Source: Enterococcus durans NBRC 100479 = LMG 10746 (GTDB lineage Bacteria > Bacillota > Bacilli > Lactobacillales > Enterococcaceae). From it: DNA of 64,000 nt. Under the pieces are notes generated by a model, which saw only the letters and a list, made by a program, of their open reading frames with translations, was not told the DNA's origin and did not search any database. Both the position numbers and the translations under genes were made by a program. The first letter of the stretch is position 1, and each line of letters starts with the position of its first letter. Positions 32,372 through 41,664 of the stretch are shown here, piece after piece. Where the stretch lies: positions 1 to 64,000 of the forward strand of contig NZ_BCQB01000001.1 in NCBI RefSeq assembly GCF_001544215.1. Direction: 5' to 3'.

Positions 32372-32541
32372 GAGCGTGGGACAAAAGTAAGAAACACTTT
32401 TGTCTCATGCTTTAAAAACGAATAAACGGTGGGAGCAGAAGCAACTCCTTCGGAAATAAGCCAAAATTCACAAAAATTTGAAAAGCAATTTTCGTGAATT
32501 TCTTCTTATTTCTCGGAGTTACACACTTCTGTCCCAGCCTC
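32372..32541 (+). repeat. Dispersed modular repeat, copy R6 (full-length type A)
   Basis: The clearest complete copy, 170 bp. Left hairpin GAGCGTGGGACAAAAGT/ACACTTTTGTCTCATGC, core ACGAATAAACGGTGGGAGCA, then a second long stem (AACTCC, GGAAATAAG and AAATTCAC with GTGAATTT, CTTATTTC and GGAGTT), and right end CACTTCTGTCCCAGCCTC. Outer ends pair weakly with each other. No T-tract lies on either side. It sits between secG and est. Confidence 0.92.
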
Positions 32542-32646
32542 TTGTTAAACTTCTACCTATACTTAAGCAATAAACAGACTGCTGATCCATCCTGTGTGCA
32601 TATAAAAACTATGATTCAGGTTGAAACAAGTAGCTGTCCTCTTCGC

Positions 32647-32883
32647 TTATTTCGAAGATAAAAAGACAAGTACAAATAATAAGATCATCCAAATCGCACC
32701 CATTACCGCTGTCGAGCGTTGCATCACAGCTTCAAAGCCACGTGCTTTTTGTTTTCCGAACAATTGATCAGCGCCACCTGTAAATGCGCTCGCTGCACTA
32801 TTTTGTTTGCTCGGCTGCATCATAATAGCGATCACCATTACAATAGATAAAACGATCACGATTCCTAAAATTAGATTATACAT
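32647..32883 (-). CDS. secG: Preprotein translocase subunit SecG
   Basis: SecG is a small accessory subunit of the SecYEG channel. The 78-residue protein has two membrane helices (about 3-23 and 55-75) around the typical loop MMQPSKQNSAASAFTGGADQ, ending FLSSK. The family location upstream of est-rnr-smpB is kept. Confidence 0.93.
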   Translation of the reverse strand: MYNLILGIVIVLSIVMVIAIMMQPSKQNSAASAFTGGADQLFGKQKARGFEAVMQRSTAVMGAIWMILLFVLVFLSSK

Positions 32884-32983
32884 ATGGCAGCCTCCTTTCT
32901 AAAAGATATCATCTCTCTCATTCTATCATATTAGAAAAATACCTACAACTCCCTACTTTATCTAAAAACCATTCAAGAGAGAC

Positions 32984-33024
32984 GAGGCTGGGACAGAAGT
33001 GTTTCTTACTTTTGTCCCACACTC
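32984..33024 (-). repeat. Dispersed modular repeat, copy R7 (minimal, ends only)
   Basis: Only 41 bp: the inverted right end GAGGCTGGGACAGAAGTGT joined directly to the inverted left end TTCTTACTTTTGTCCCACAC. It folds as one hairpin, TGGGACAGAAGT with ACTTTTGTCCCA. It is the shortest form of the family and is in opposite orientation to most copies. Confidence 0.85.
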
Positions 33025-33030
33025 ATCAAC

Positions 33031-33072
33031 AAAAAAAGAGTTGCCAAAACCATCTAGTGATCCTGGCAACTC
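33031..33072 (-). terminator. Intrinsic terminator of the small GNAT gene
   Basis: GAGTTGCCA (33038-33046) pairs with TGGCAACTC (33064-33072). The leftward RNA goes into seven Ts. It begins 20 nt after the stop of the gene at 33092. Confidence 0.88.
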
Positions 33073-33091
33073 TTCGTTAAGAAAGCAAAGG

Positions 33092-33364
33092 TTATTTTCG
33101 TAAAACGTCCTGATATTCTGGTTTTCTTTCAAATTCTTTTTTAGCGTAAGGGCATAACGGAATCACTTTTTTCCCATCTCTTCTGGCGATTTCTACGCCT
33201 GTAGATACTAATTTTTCCGCTAGTTTTTGTCCGCGATAAGCTGGGTCAACAAATGTATGATCAATGATCATAATGTCTGGTCCAGCATCTGACCATGTCA
33301 TTTCGCCTATTTCTTCTTCAGCATTCAGTAATACCAAACGGCTTTTTTCTTCTTTGATTTCCAT
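33092..33364 (-). CDS. Small GNAT-like acetyltransferase (YjdJ type)
   Basis: A 90-residue single-domain GNAT of the small class (N-acetyltransferase domain like YjdJ/YidJ). The acetyl-CoA loop region FVDPAYRGQKLAEKLV and the end CPYAKKEFERKPEYQDVL are typical. The substrate is unknown. I chose ATG 33364 (MEIKEEKSR), which follows AAGGAG; the longer frame lacks a site. Monocistronic, with a strong terminator. Confidence 0.8.
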   Translation of the reverse strand: MEIKEEKSRLVLLNAEEEIGEMTWSDAGPDIMIIDHTFVDPAYRGQKLAEKLVSTGVEIARRDGKKVIPLCPYAKKEFERKPEYQDVLRK

Positions 33365-33462
33365 TTCACAACACTCCTTGTATCGACCACTTATTTTGTT
33401 CATCTTGATTTTAACAGTCTACTTTCCTACAGACAATTATTTATACTCGAACTGCTTTTCCA

Positions 33463-34431
33463 TTATAGACGAATCCGTTGTTCGATAAACGAGAAGACCA
33501 CCGTCCAATATGTCTCAGGGTCTTTTACCGCTGCTTCTAGATGTTGCGCTTCTGGCACTAAAAGCAGTGCTTTATCACCAGCTGTAGCATTCTGGATAGT
33601 ATAAGCCGCTTCTGTTGGAACAAAATGGTCATTTTCTCCATGGAAGATTAGTACCGGAAGATGGTTACTGCCTAACTGACGGGTAGCTGAAGCTTGTTTT
33701 AATGAATAGCCCGCATACTTTTTTGCACAGCGATCTGCATGACGCATGATGGATTTTTTTGGAAAAGCAGTCAATTTGCTCAACATATAGCGAAATTCTG
33801 CGTAAACAGAGACAAAACCGCTATCCAAGATAAATCCTCGGACTGCAGAAGGGAGTTTTTCTCCACTTGCCATCATGATAGCAGAAGCACCCATTGATCC
33901 ACCATGTAAAATAATTTTTGCAGACGGATCTTGATTCAACACATAATTGATCCACACGATCAAGTCGAGCCGGTCGAGCCAACCCATCCCGATGATTTCT
34001 CCCTCGCTTTTTCCATGCGCTCTTAGATCTGGTATCAGCACATTGAATCCATTTTCGGCATATTTTTTCCCGATATAAGACATATCTTTCTTTCCATCAC
34101 TACGGTAATCATGTACACAAATCACCCACTTGTGACTATTCGGTTGGCAGTGAAAGCTTCGGCCAATCAATTTGAGACCATCTTGACTTTTGACTTCTAT
34201 TTCTTTCCCGCTTGTCCAAAAGTCCTCTGCTTGCGATTCAGCTAGTTGTCGCTGCCTTTCAACCGTCGTCAATGAGGAAGGATCCATTAATTGATGTCCG
34301 CTACTCTCATACCATTCATAGCCTCGTTGTAAACCAGACTTGATAAGTTTGTTTGCATAATAATAAGAAAGAACTTGATAAATGACTGTGCCTAAAACTA
34401 GGATACCCACTATCAAATAAAATACAATCAC
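33463..34431 (-). CDS. Membrane-anchored alpha/beta hydrolase
   Basis: A 322-residue serine hydrolase with an N-terminal membrane helix (residues 3-24, FYLIVGILVLGTVIYQVLSY) and a catalytic domain likely outside the cell. Ser is in HGGSMGASAI (about 178), Asp in HGENDHFVP and His in EAQHLEAA. The family resembles the dipeptidyl-peptidase/DUF-type hydrolases common in lactic acid bacteria. The substrate is unknown. Monocistronic, diverging from the nucleoside hydrolase unit. Confidence 0.82.
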   Translation of the reverse strand: MIVFYLIVGILVLGTVIYQVLSYYYANKLIKSGLQRGYEWYESSGHQLMDPSSLTTVERQRQLAESQAEDFWTSGKEIEVKSQDGLKLIGRSFHCQPNSHKWVICVHDYRSDGKKDMSYIGKKYAENGFNVLIPDLRAHGKSEGEIIGMGWLDRLDLIVWINYVLNQDPSAKIILHGGSMGASAIMMASGEKLPSAVRGFILDSGFVSVYAEFRYMLSKLTAFPKKSIMRHADRCAKKYAGYSLKQASATRQLGSNHLPVLIFHGENDHFVPTEAAYTIQNATAGDKALLLVPEAQHLEAAVKDPETYWTVVFSFIEQRIRL

Positions 34432-34596
34432 TTATCTTCCCCACTTTCTATCGTTTTTAATCGTACTTTCTACCCCAATATCGATGATTCTATTCTTCTT
34501 TATTGTAACATTTTCTAAAAAAACTGCTCAAGGTTTCCCCTTCGATCTGCAGAAAAATAATTTTATCTCAGTGCTCATACGTGTTTCTTTAATATT

Positions 34597-34611
34597 AAAT
34601 AACGTTTACAA
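34597..34611 (-). promoter_or_regulatory. Candidate cre site (CcpA)
   Basis: Read leftward: TTGTAAACGTTATTT, one mismatch from the consensus WTGNAANCGNWNNCW. It overlaps the -35 of the promoter at 34605, so binding would block initiation. Confidence 0.5.
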
Positions 34612-34633
34612 TTTATTTAAAAGCCAGTATACT
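34605..34633 (+). promoter_or_regulatory. Promoter of the nucleoside hydrolase unit
   Basis: TTTACA (34605-34610), a 17-nt spacer, TATACT (34628-34633), about 98 nt before the start codon. The rest of the 300-nt gap 34432-34730 shows no gene. Confidence 0.75.
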
Positions 34634-34730
34634 AGGTTCGTGCATTGGAATCAAGGATTTTCCTTGGACTGGTTCGGAAACTTCCCAGAATAAAAAACTA
34701 AGGATCTCTAAAGAAAGGAGATTGGAAATA

Positions 34731-35705
34731 ATGCGTAAAGTAATCATTGATTGCGACCCTGGAATAGATGATCTTTTGGCTCTGCTATATGCGGTCAAAT
34801 CATCTGAAATCGAGGTAGTCGCCATTACCACTGTCTGTGGAAATGTTCCTGTCGAGTTAGGTACGCAGAATGTTTTTACGTGCTTAAAACGATGTGGACG
34901 ATTAGACATCCCTGTTTATCAAGGAATGGCTAAACCGATGAAACAACCATTTATCAGCGCCCAAGATACTCATGGGATGGACGGCTTAGGTGAAACAAAT
35001 TTCCCAGCAATCCATGAAAAACAAGCAGAACAGATAAATGCCGTTGACTTTCTTGTTCGCTACTTTTCTGAAGAAAGGGACACATCGATCATCACACTTG
35101 GACCATTGACGAACATTGCCAGTGCCCTTATCAAAAATCCTCGCATCGGCAATCACTTAGAACGTTTCGTTTCAATGGGTGGCACATACAAAAGTCATGG
35201 AAACTGTTCTCCTGTTGCAGAGTATAATTACTGGTGCGATCCTGAAGCGGCTGCACTTGTTTTTGAGAAGCTTGGGAAAACCATTGAAATGGTGGGGTTA
35301 GATGTCACTAGGGAAATCGTCTTTACCCCTACGATACTTGAATACTGCTGTCAAATGAATCCAACTGAAGGCAACTTTTTAAAAGACATCACTCGCTTTT
35401 ACTTTGATTTTCATTGGCAACAAGAACGAATTCTTGGTTGTGTGATCAACGATCCTTTAGCTGTTGCTTATTTTATCGATGAACAGCTATGTCAAGGTTT
35501 TGCCAGTTACACAGCCGTTGAAACACAAGGTATCAGTCGAGGACAAACTTTAGTTGATCGATTTGATTTTTGGCAAAAACCTGCTAATAGTATCATCATG
35601 ACTGAAGTAGATTCTCATCTATTTTTTCGGAAGTTTTTGACCGTTCTTTTAAATGCACAAGAAGAAACGATTAAAAAAGATCTGGAAAGATTAAAGATGG
35701 GATGA
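34731..35705 (+). CDS. Nucleoside hydrolase (inosine/uridine-preferring family)
   Basis: It splits ribonucleosides into base and ribose in the cytoplasm. The 324-residue protein has the Ca-binding motif DCDPGIDDLLALL at the start and the conserved TLGPLTNIASAL, and EYNYWCDPEAAALVF region (the Asn/Asp that bind ribose). The specificity cannot be read from the sequence. ATG 34731 follows AAAGGAG at about 10 nt; a TTG at 34722 is too close to the site. The stop overlaps the start of the transporter gene by 4 nt, so uptake and cleavage are coupled. Confidence 0.9.
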   Translation: MRKVIIDCDPGIDDLLALLYAVKSSEIEVVAITTVCGNVPVELGTQNVFTCLKRCGRLDIPVYQGMAKPMKQPFISAQDTHGMDGLGETNFPAIHEKQAEQINAVDFLVRYFSEERDTSIITLGPLTNIASALIKNPRIGNHLERFVSMGGTYKSHGNCSPVAEYNYWCDPEAAALVFEKLGKTIEMVGLDVTREIVFTPTILEYCCQMNPTEGNFLKDITRFYFDFHWQQERILGCVINDPLAVAYFIDEQLCQGFASYTAVETQGISRGQTLVDRFDFWQKPANSIIMTEVDSHLFFRKFLTVLLNAQEETIKKDLERLKMG

Positions 35706-36295
35706 AAAAAATGTTGAATAAAAGAATAACAACAAGAACAATCACGATTATCGCTTTATGTATTGGACTAAATTATATTGGTGGAACAATTGCTTTATGG
35801 CTGCGCTTGCCGATTTATCTAGATTCTATCGGTACGATCTTCGCTGGTGCTTTGCTTGGACCTGTGTTTGGTGTACTGACAGGTATAACTAGCGGTGTAT
35901 TGAGCGGTTTTACTACTGATATCTTTTCATTGTATTATTCGCCTGTCCAAATGATCACTGGGCTGCTAGCAGGAATCATTTTTTATCAGCGATTATACCA
36001 AAAGAAAAATCGTTTTACTCTGATTTTTTGGGCATTTGTGTTGTCATTACCAGGAACGATCCTTTCGTCCCTCATCACAGTAAAGCTATTCGGTGGCATC
36101 ACATCCTCTGGTTCCAGTATGATCGTCCAATTGCTGCATGGTCTAGGAATGGATCTAACGATGAGCACGATCCTTGTTCAAGCTGGAACAGATTATCTTG
36201 ATCGACTCCTCTCTTTAGTCCTCGTGGCATTCGTAGTTGTTGCTTTAGGAAAACGAGGAAGAATCGGCAGTCAACTAAAAGAAAATCAGCAATGA
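35702..36295 (+). CDS. ECF transporter S component
   Basis: A 197-residue, very hydrophobic protein with five to six membrane helices, and the S-component-like region IYLDSIGTIFAGALLGPVFG, then GVLTGITSGVLSGF. S components bind the substrate and use a shared EcfAAT energising module, which is not in this window. The ATGA overlap with the nucleoside hydrolase suggests a nucleoside or a nucleoside-like vitamin (for example a riboside) as substrate. This is inference from context. Confidence 0.78.
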   Translation: MKKMLNKRITTRTITIIALCIGLNYIGGTIALWLRLPIYLDSIGTIFAGALLGPVFGVLTGITSGVLSGFTTDIFSLYYSPVQMITGLLAGIIFYQRLYQKKNRFTLIFWAFVLSLPGTILSSLITVKLFGGITSSGSSMIVQLLHGLGMDLTMSTILVQAGTDYLDRLLSLVLVAFVVVALGKRGRIGSQLKENQQ

Positions 36296-36435
36296 TACTG
36301 TTCATTTCACTATGCTACTGAACGATTCGTTGGGTATGCCAACTCTTGACATCTGACTTAAAACCAAAGTGTAATAAATTTAGGCATTTCATGTTTGATC
36401 ATCACAAAAGAAGCTGTGACCTCTCAATAGAAAAA

Positions 36436-36596
36436 TGAGGTCGAGATAAAAGTCGTTTAGGTTTGAGAAATTGAAAAAAAAAGCGACTGGGACAAGAGCA
36501 ACTCCTTCGGAAATAAGCCGAAGGAGTTGCTTCTGCTCCCGCCGTTTATTCGAGAGTCTGTGGCAAAACTGATTTTTAGATTTGTCCCACACTCAT
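36436..36596 (-). repeat. Dispersed modular repeat, copy R8 (mosaic, inverted)
   Basis: It is built of three parts seen elsewhere: block C (as in R3, inverted), an A-type core with a perfect hairpin GCAACTCCTTCGG/CCGAAGGAGTTGC, and the B-type end (GAGTGTGGGACAAATCTAAA when read leftward). Six Ts follow on the + side. It lies between the convergent ECF and DUF2000 genes. Confidence 0.85.
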
Positions 36597-36646
36597 TTTT
36601 TGTTCAATAATCCAAGTTGGTCACCCATACATAACACAAGAAACGC

Positions 36647-37054
36647 TTATTTCAGTAGGCTGAATTTTTTTGTTACAGCTCTAACCTCTTCATCTGGACC
36701 AGAAACGACAATTCCAACTGGTTTCAAATTTTCTAAATCACTTTTTTGGATCTGTTCTTGGTAGACCTCAAATTGATTATTTAAGGACTGCCCTGTTGCG
36801 GTAAACACACAACTAGATATCGTTTCACTTTCTTTCAGTGATTTTGCTAAATTCGCGATTTGCCCTGATCCAGCTTTTAATACGACTGTGCTATACCGGA
36901 TCGCGGCATGACGAACACCATCTGCATCCGTCACTTCTGAATCTAAATAGACCTCTGGATTGATTTGCGCTATTTGTCCCATCAAAATGCCAGCTACATT
37001 GCCAACTTCTCCGGCTGTTAAGTTTTTTTCTAATATGATTGCATTTCTTTGCAT
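36647..37054 (-). CDS. DUF2000 family protein
   Basis: A 135-residue protein starting MQRNAIILEKNLTAGEVGNV and containing VYLDSEVTDADGVRHAAIRY and a C-terminal VGIVVSGPDEEVRAVTKKF. This matches DUF2000, a peptidyl-tRNA-hydrolase-like fold of unknown role. No membrane segment. I chose ATG 37054, which follows GGGGGAG. Monocistronic. The 335 nt upstream (37055-37389) hold only a terminator and no other recognisable gene. Confidence 0.78.
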   Translation of the reverse strand: MQRNAIILEKNLTAGEVGNVAGILMGQIAQINPEVYLDSEVTDADGVRHAAIRYSTVVLKAGSGQIANLAKSLKESETISSCVFTATGQSLNNQFEVYQEQIQKSDLENLKPVGIVVSGPDEEVRAVTKKFSLLK

Positions 37055-37280
37055 AGTTATCTCCCCCAATTTTTAAACATCCTTGTCATCGTTTCCCCAA
37101 GTAAGAATGCCCCAATATGTGCAATCAGTATAACTTAGTTTCCGACCGACTGAAAGGCTTATTTAAGACTCAACCCCTTACTATACGTAAAAACATATAG
37201 ACAAAAAATAGAGGGTGTTTTTCTTGTGATAATTTTCGGGAAATCTGTATTCTGCCTATGGTGTACCTCTTTCCATGTAA

Positions 37281-37325
37281 AAGGATCATCACCAAAAATC
37301 ATGTTCATTTCTGGTGATGATCCTT
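37281..37325 (-). terminator. Intrinsic terminator of the hydrolase gene
   Basis: AAGGATCATCACC pairs with GGTGATGATCCTT. The leftward RNA continues with TTTT-type sequence. It is 65 nt past the stop of the gene at 37390. Confidence 0.8.
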
Positions 37326-37389
37326 CTTATCAAAAGAGCATATTGCCAAGTGTGTTGCTTCTCAAGCTAAAGAAAAAAGTAGCCTAACA

Positions 37390-38397
37390 TCAAAACAAGC
37401 CATTAATAAATGTCACAGTCTGTTCATAACATTCTTTTGATTCTGGTAGAGAATAATCAAATTGGTATTCATGACTGATTTCTTTTTTCTCATCTTTATA
37501 AAACAAACCTTCAACTGGTACCTGTAGTTCTTTCAATTTGTTTTCCAATGCCATCCCTTGTTCTTGGAAAGAATACGCATTTCCATCGGTAATAAAAGTT
37601 GGTGGAAAATTTTTTGTGACGTGATCGACTAAACTAGCTTGGAATAAACGGTCATCCGTTTTCCAATCTTTTTGTCCTAATAAAGACCATGCAACAGTTT
37701 TAACGAAAAAGCGCATAAATCGATTATCAGATTGTTGTTTAGCCGTTTGTTGTAGATCCACAGGCCCACAATAAGAAATGGTCCCTTTGATTGTTTCTGG
37801 CGCCATACTTTGTTTCATATTCATTTCTTTAGCATACTCTTCATTTGTTTGGATCGTTACGTATTGTAACGCAATCTGAGCGCCTGCACTGTCCCCGCCA
37901 AAGAGAACATTAGAAAGATCCAACCGTTTATCTTTGTCTTTCTTCAATTGTTGGACTAACTCATCGACTTGCGTTACTTGATTCGGATATTGAGAAGCCG
38001 GTGCTGGTTCATAATTCATACTCACTACTGCTACATGAGTATCTGCTGCTACTTTTGTCGCAAACTCTTTTACACCCGCTTTATCTCCACTTACATATCC
38101 GCCACCATGTACCCAAATCAACACTGGAACAGCTTTATCACTATTTTTAGGATAGTAGATATCATAATTATTTTGTTTATTTTTAGATTGATAGACTTTG
38201 TCCGCACTCAATTCAGTCGATGCTTTTGCGTGATCATACTCTTTTTTATTCGTGATTGCTGTTGCATCGTTGAACAAATGAGCAATCACAAAGGCTCCGG
38301 GTCTTGGCGAAACTTGGAAGGCTATTACGATCACTAATACTATGCTGATCAGCGCGATCCCCAACCATTTTAATCCTTTAAAAATCTTAGCTCTCAT
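37390..38397 (-). CDS. Membrane-anchored alpha/beta hydrolase (HSL/esterase type)
   Basis: A 335-residue esterase-like protein. An N-terminal hydrophobic helix (about 10-28) anchors or exports it. The oxyanion-hole motif HGGGYVSGDKAG (about 105) and Ser in GGDSAGAQIA (about 168) put it in the hormone-sensitive-lipase/carboxylesterase group. Asp is probably in TDGNAYSF and His in ISHEYQF. The substrate is unknown. It is a single gene closed by its own terminator. Confidence 0.84.
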   Translation of the reverse strand: MRAKIFKGLKWLGIALISIVLVIVIAFQVSPRPGAFVIAHLFNDATAITNKKEYDHAKASTELSADKVYQSKNKQNNYDIYYPKNSDKAVPVLIWVHGGGYVSGDKAGVKEFATKVAADTHVAVVSMNYEPAPASQYPNQVTQVDELVQQLKKDKDKRLDLSNVLFGGDSAGAQIALQYVTIQTNEEYAKEMNMKQSMAPETIKGTISYCGPVDLQQTAKQQSDNRFMRFFVKTVAWSLLGQKDWKTDDRLFQASLVDHVTKNFPPTFITDGNAYSFQEQGMALENKLKELQVPVEGLFYKDEKKEISHEYQFDYSLPESKECYEQTVTFINGLF

Positions 38398-38548
38398 TCA
38401 TTTTCCCCATTACATTTTTACTTTTTTTGCCTTTAATATCTTAGCAAGAAACAGTCAATTTGTAAATCTGCCTGCTACTTTATCAATAGCCACTTGCTGA
38501 TTTGTCGAGCCTTTTATCAAGTAATTCATCCTCCTCAAGTTCTACGAG

Positions 38549-39064
38549 TTAATATTCAGAAGCCAAAATAGCATACTCAAATGTATCTACCCAAATCGGC
38601 TTTCCTTGCCCATCTTTCTTGAACCAAATATTTTGACGTAGATGTCCTTCTCTTCGCAAACCTAGACGCTCAAGTAATTGCCACGAAGAAACATTTAAAG
38701 GATTACACCTTGCGAAGATCCGATGAGCGTGTTTTTCTTTGAATGCATGCTCTATCAAAGCCAGTGCTGCTTCTGTTGCGTAACCCTTCCCTTGAAATTC
38801 TGGATTGAAGACATATCCTAATTCCCAAGTGTCAAACTCCTGACTTGCCAAATAGATGTTCCCAATCAATTTATTTGTTTCTGCTATACATACTGCCCAA
38901 AAGGAATCATCCTGAGAACGTCGAATAGCTTCTTTTTTACACTCCTCAACACTAAGCACATCATAAGGTTCAAATTCAACAACCTCTTCTTTGGATAAAT
39001 AGTCAAATAGATCCTGCCAATCCTCCTCAGTAAATTTTCATATTGAAAGTCTTTTTGTTTTCAT
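38549..39064 (-). pseudogene. RimJ/RimL-type GNAT acetyltransferase interrupted by an early in-frame stop
   Basis: ATG 39064 follows GGGGG and reads MKTKRLSI, then TGA (39040-39038), then KFTEEDWQDLFDYLSKEEVV and the rest in the same frame to 38549 (172 codons). Relatives have an Arg at that place (RLxIRxFTEEDW), so a CGA or AGA to TGA change explains it. The acetyl-CoA motif NPEFQGKGYATEAAL and the end LGLRREGHLRQNIW are intact. A shortened product from the GTG at 38959 would lack the first beta strands. Confidence 0.83.
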
Positions 39065-39233
39065 TGATTTCCCCCAAAAATTTGATTAACAATTTCTTGA
39101 TCTTAGGCCCGTTTCTTTAATCATACATTGGTAAAGTTTAAGAAACAAATCATTCCTATATTATGGATAGACTTTCCTTTTTAAAACGTTCGCCAAGTTG
39201 ATTTTCAGTGTTCTTTTACTGCTCTGTTGGATA

Positions 39234-39281
39234 AAAAAATACCCTCCTCCTATCTTTAACGATAAGAGAAAGGTATTTTAG
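39234..39281 (-). terminator. Terminator of the glycolytic operon
   Basis: AAAATACC pairs with GGTATTTT, with an inner CTCCTATC/GATAAGAG stem. The leftward RNA continues into seven Ts. It is 82 nt past the eno stop. The rest of the 300-nt gap 39065-39362 shows nothing. Confidence 0.85.
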
Positions 39282-39362
39282 AATAATCTCATAAGGGAGA
39301 AGTAAATCACAGATCCAGTCGATAGTATCGATTAAAAATCAGCTATACTTTCCGATTTAAAA

Positions 39363-40691
<1,329 letters not shown>

Positions 40692-40714
40692 CTAAGGGAT
40701 TACCCTCATATACG

Positions 40715-40743
40715 ATTTTAGTTAATTTCTTGCATTAGTGCAA
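40715..40743 (-). promoter_or_regulatory. Candidate internal promoter of eno
   Basis: Read leftward: TTGCAC (40743-40738), a 17-nt spacer, TAAAAT (40720-40715), 54 nt before the eno start. It lies in two near-copies of TGCAAGAAAT with small hairpins. It could supply extra eno transcripts. Confidence 0.5.
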
Positions 40744-40776
40744 ACATTTCTTGCATTTTTTGCAAATTTTCACAAA

Positions 40777-41532
40777 TTATTTTACAGCATCTAATAATGC
40801 TAAGAATGAATCAGCTTGTAAGCTTGCGCCACCAACTAATGCACCATCAACATTTTCTTTTGCCATATAATCAGCAATGTTTTCTGGTTTAACAGAACCA
40901 CCGTATTGGATACGTACTGCATCAGAAACTTCTTTGCCATATAATTTTTCAACTGTTTGGCGAACAACACCACAGATTTCATCAGCGATTTGTGCATCAG
41001 CTGATTTACCTGTACCGATAGCCCAGATTGGTTCGTAAGCGATAACCATGTTGCTTACTTGGCCGTCTGTTAAACCTTCAAGTCCAGCAGTGATTTGTCC
41101 TTCGATCCATTCAGCTGTTTTTCCAGCTTCATAAGTTTCTAAAGATTCACCACAGCAAAGGATTGGGATCATGCCGTTTGCAAAAATAGCTTTTGCTTTT
41201 TTGTTGATGTCTGCATCTGTTTCGTGGAAATATTCACGACGTTCTGAATGGCCGATGATCACATAGTCCACTCCTAGGTCTGCTAAAGCAGCTGGTGAAG
41301 TTTCACCTGTGAACGCACCTGAGTTTTCCCAGTAGCAGTTTTGTGCAGAGATTTTTAATTCTGTTCCTTCAGCTGAAGCCATTAATTCTTGTAAGAATAA
41401 TGCTGGAGATCCGATAACTGAATCCACTTTATCATTTGAAGGGATATTGTTTTTTACTGCTTCTGCAAATTCTTTTGCTTCAGAAGCTGTTTTGTTCATT
41501 TTCCAGTTACCAGCGATAATTGGTTTACGCAT
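40777..41532 (-). CDS. tpiA: Triosephosphate isomerase
   Basis: It interconverts dihydroxyacetone phosphate and glyceraldehyde 3-phosphate. The 251-residue protein has the Lys in GNWKMNKT, His in [11 protein letters not shown], catalytic Glu in [14 protein letters not shown], and the phosphate loops [10 protein letters not shown] and [10 protein letters not shown] chose ATG 41532 (MRKPIIAGN); the frame extends four codons upstream but no family member has them. Confidence 0.97.
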   Translation of the reverse strand: MRKPIIAGNWKMNKTASEAKEFAEAVKNNIPSNDKVDSVIGSPALFLQELMASAEGTELKISAQNCYWENSGAFTGETSPAALADLGVDYVIIGHSERREYFHETDADINKKAKAIFANGMIPILCCGESLETYEAGKTAEWIEGQITAGLEGLTDGQVSNMVIAYEPIWAIGTGKSADAQIADEICGVVRQTVEKLYGKEVSDAVRIQYGGSVKPENIADYMAKENVDGALVGGASLQADSFLALLDAVK

Positions 41533-41664
41533 GACAGTATACACTCCTTTAAATTATGAGTCGCAGATGTTCTTCTACGTATTGAAAAAGAAAAACTACG
41601 ATCCGAACGAATGCTCTCGCTACAAAAAGTAGCTTTTCTTTTCCTACTTAACTTTTACGATTGA

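Noticed and set aside
31795-32373. Rightward 192-codon open frame opposite est
   Set aside because: It is antisense to a gene with a complete catalytic triad, has no ribosome site and encodes a sequence without domain character.
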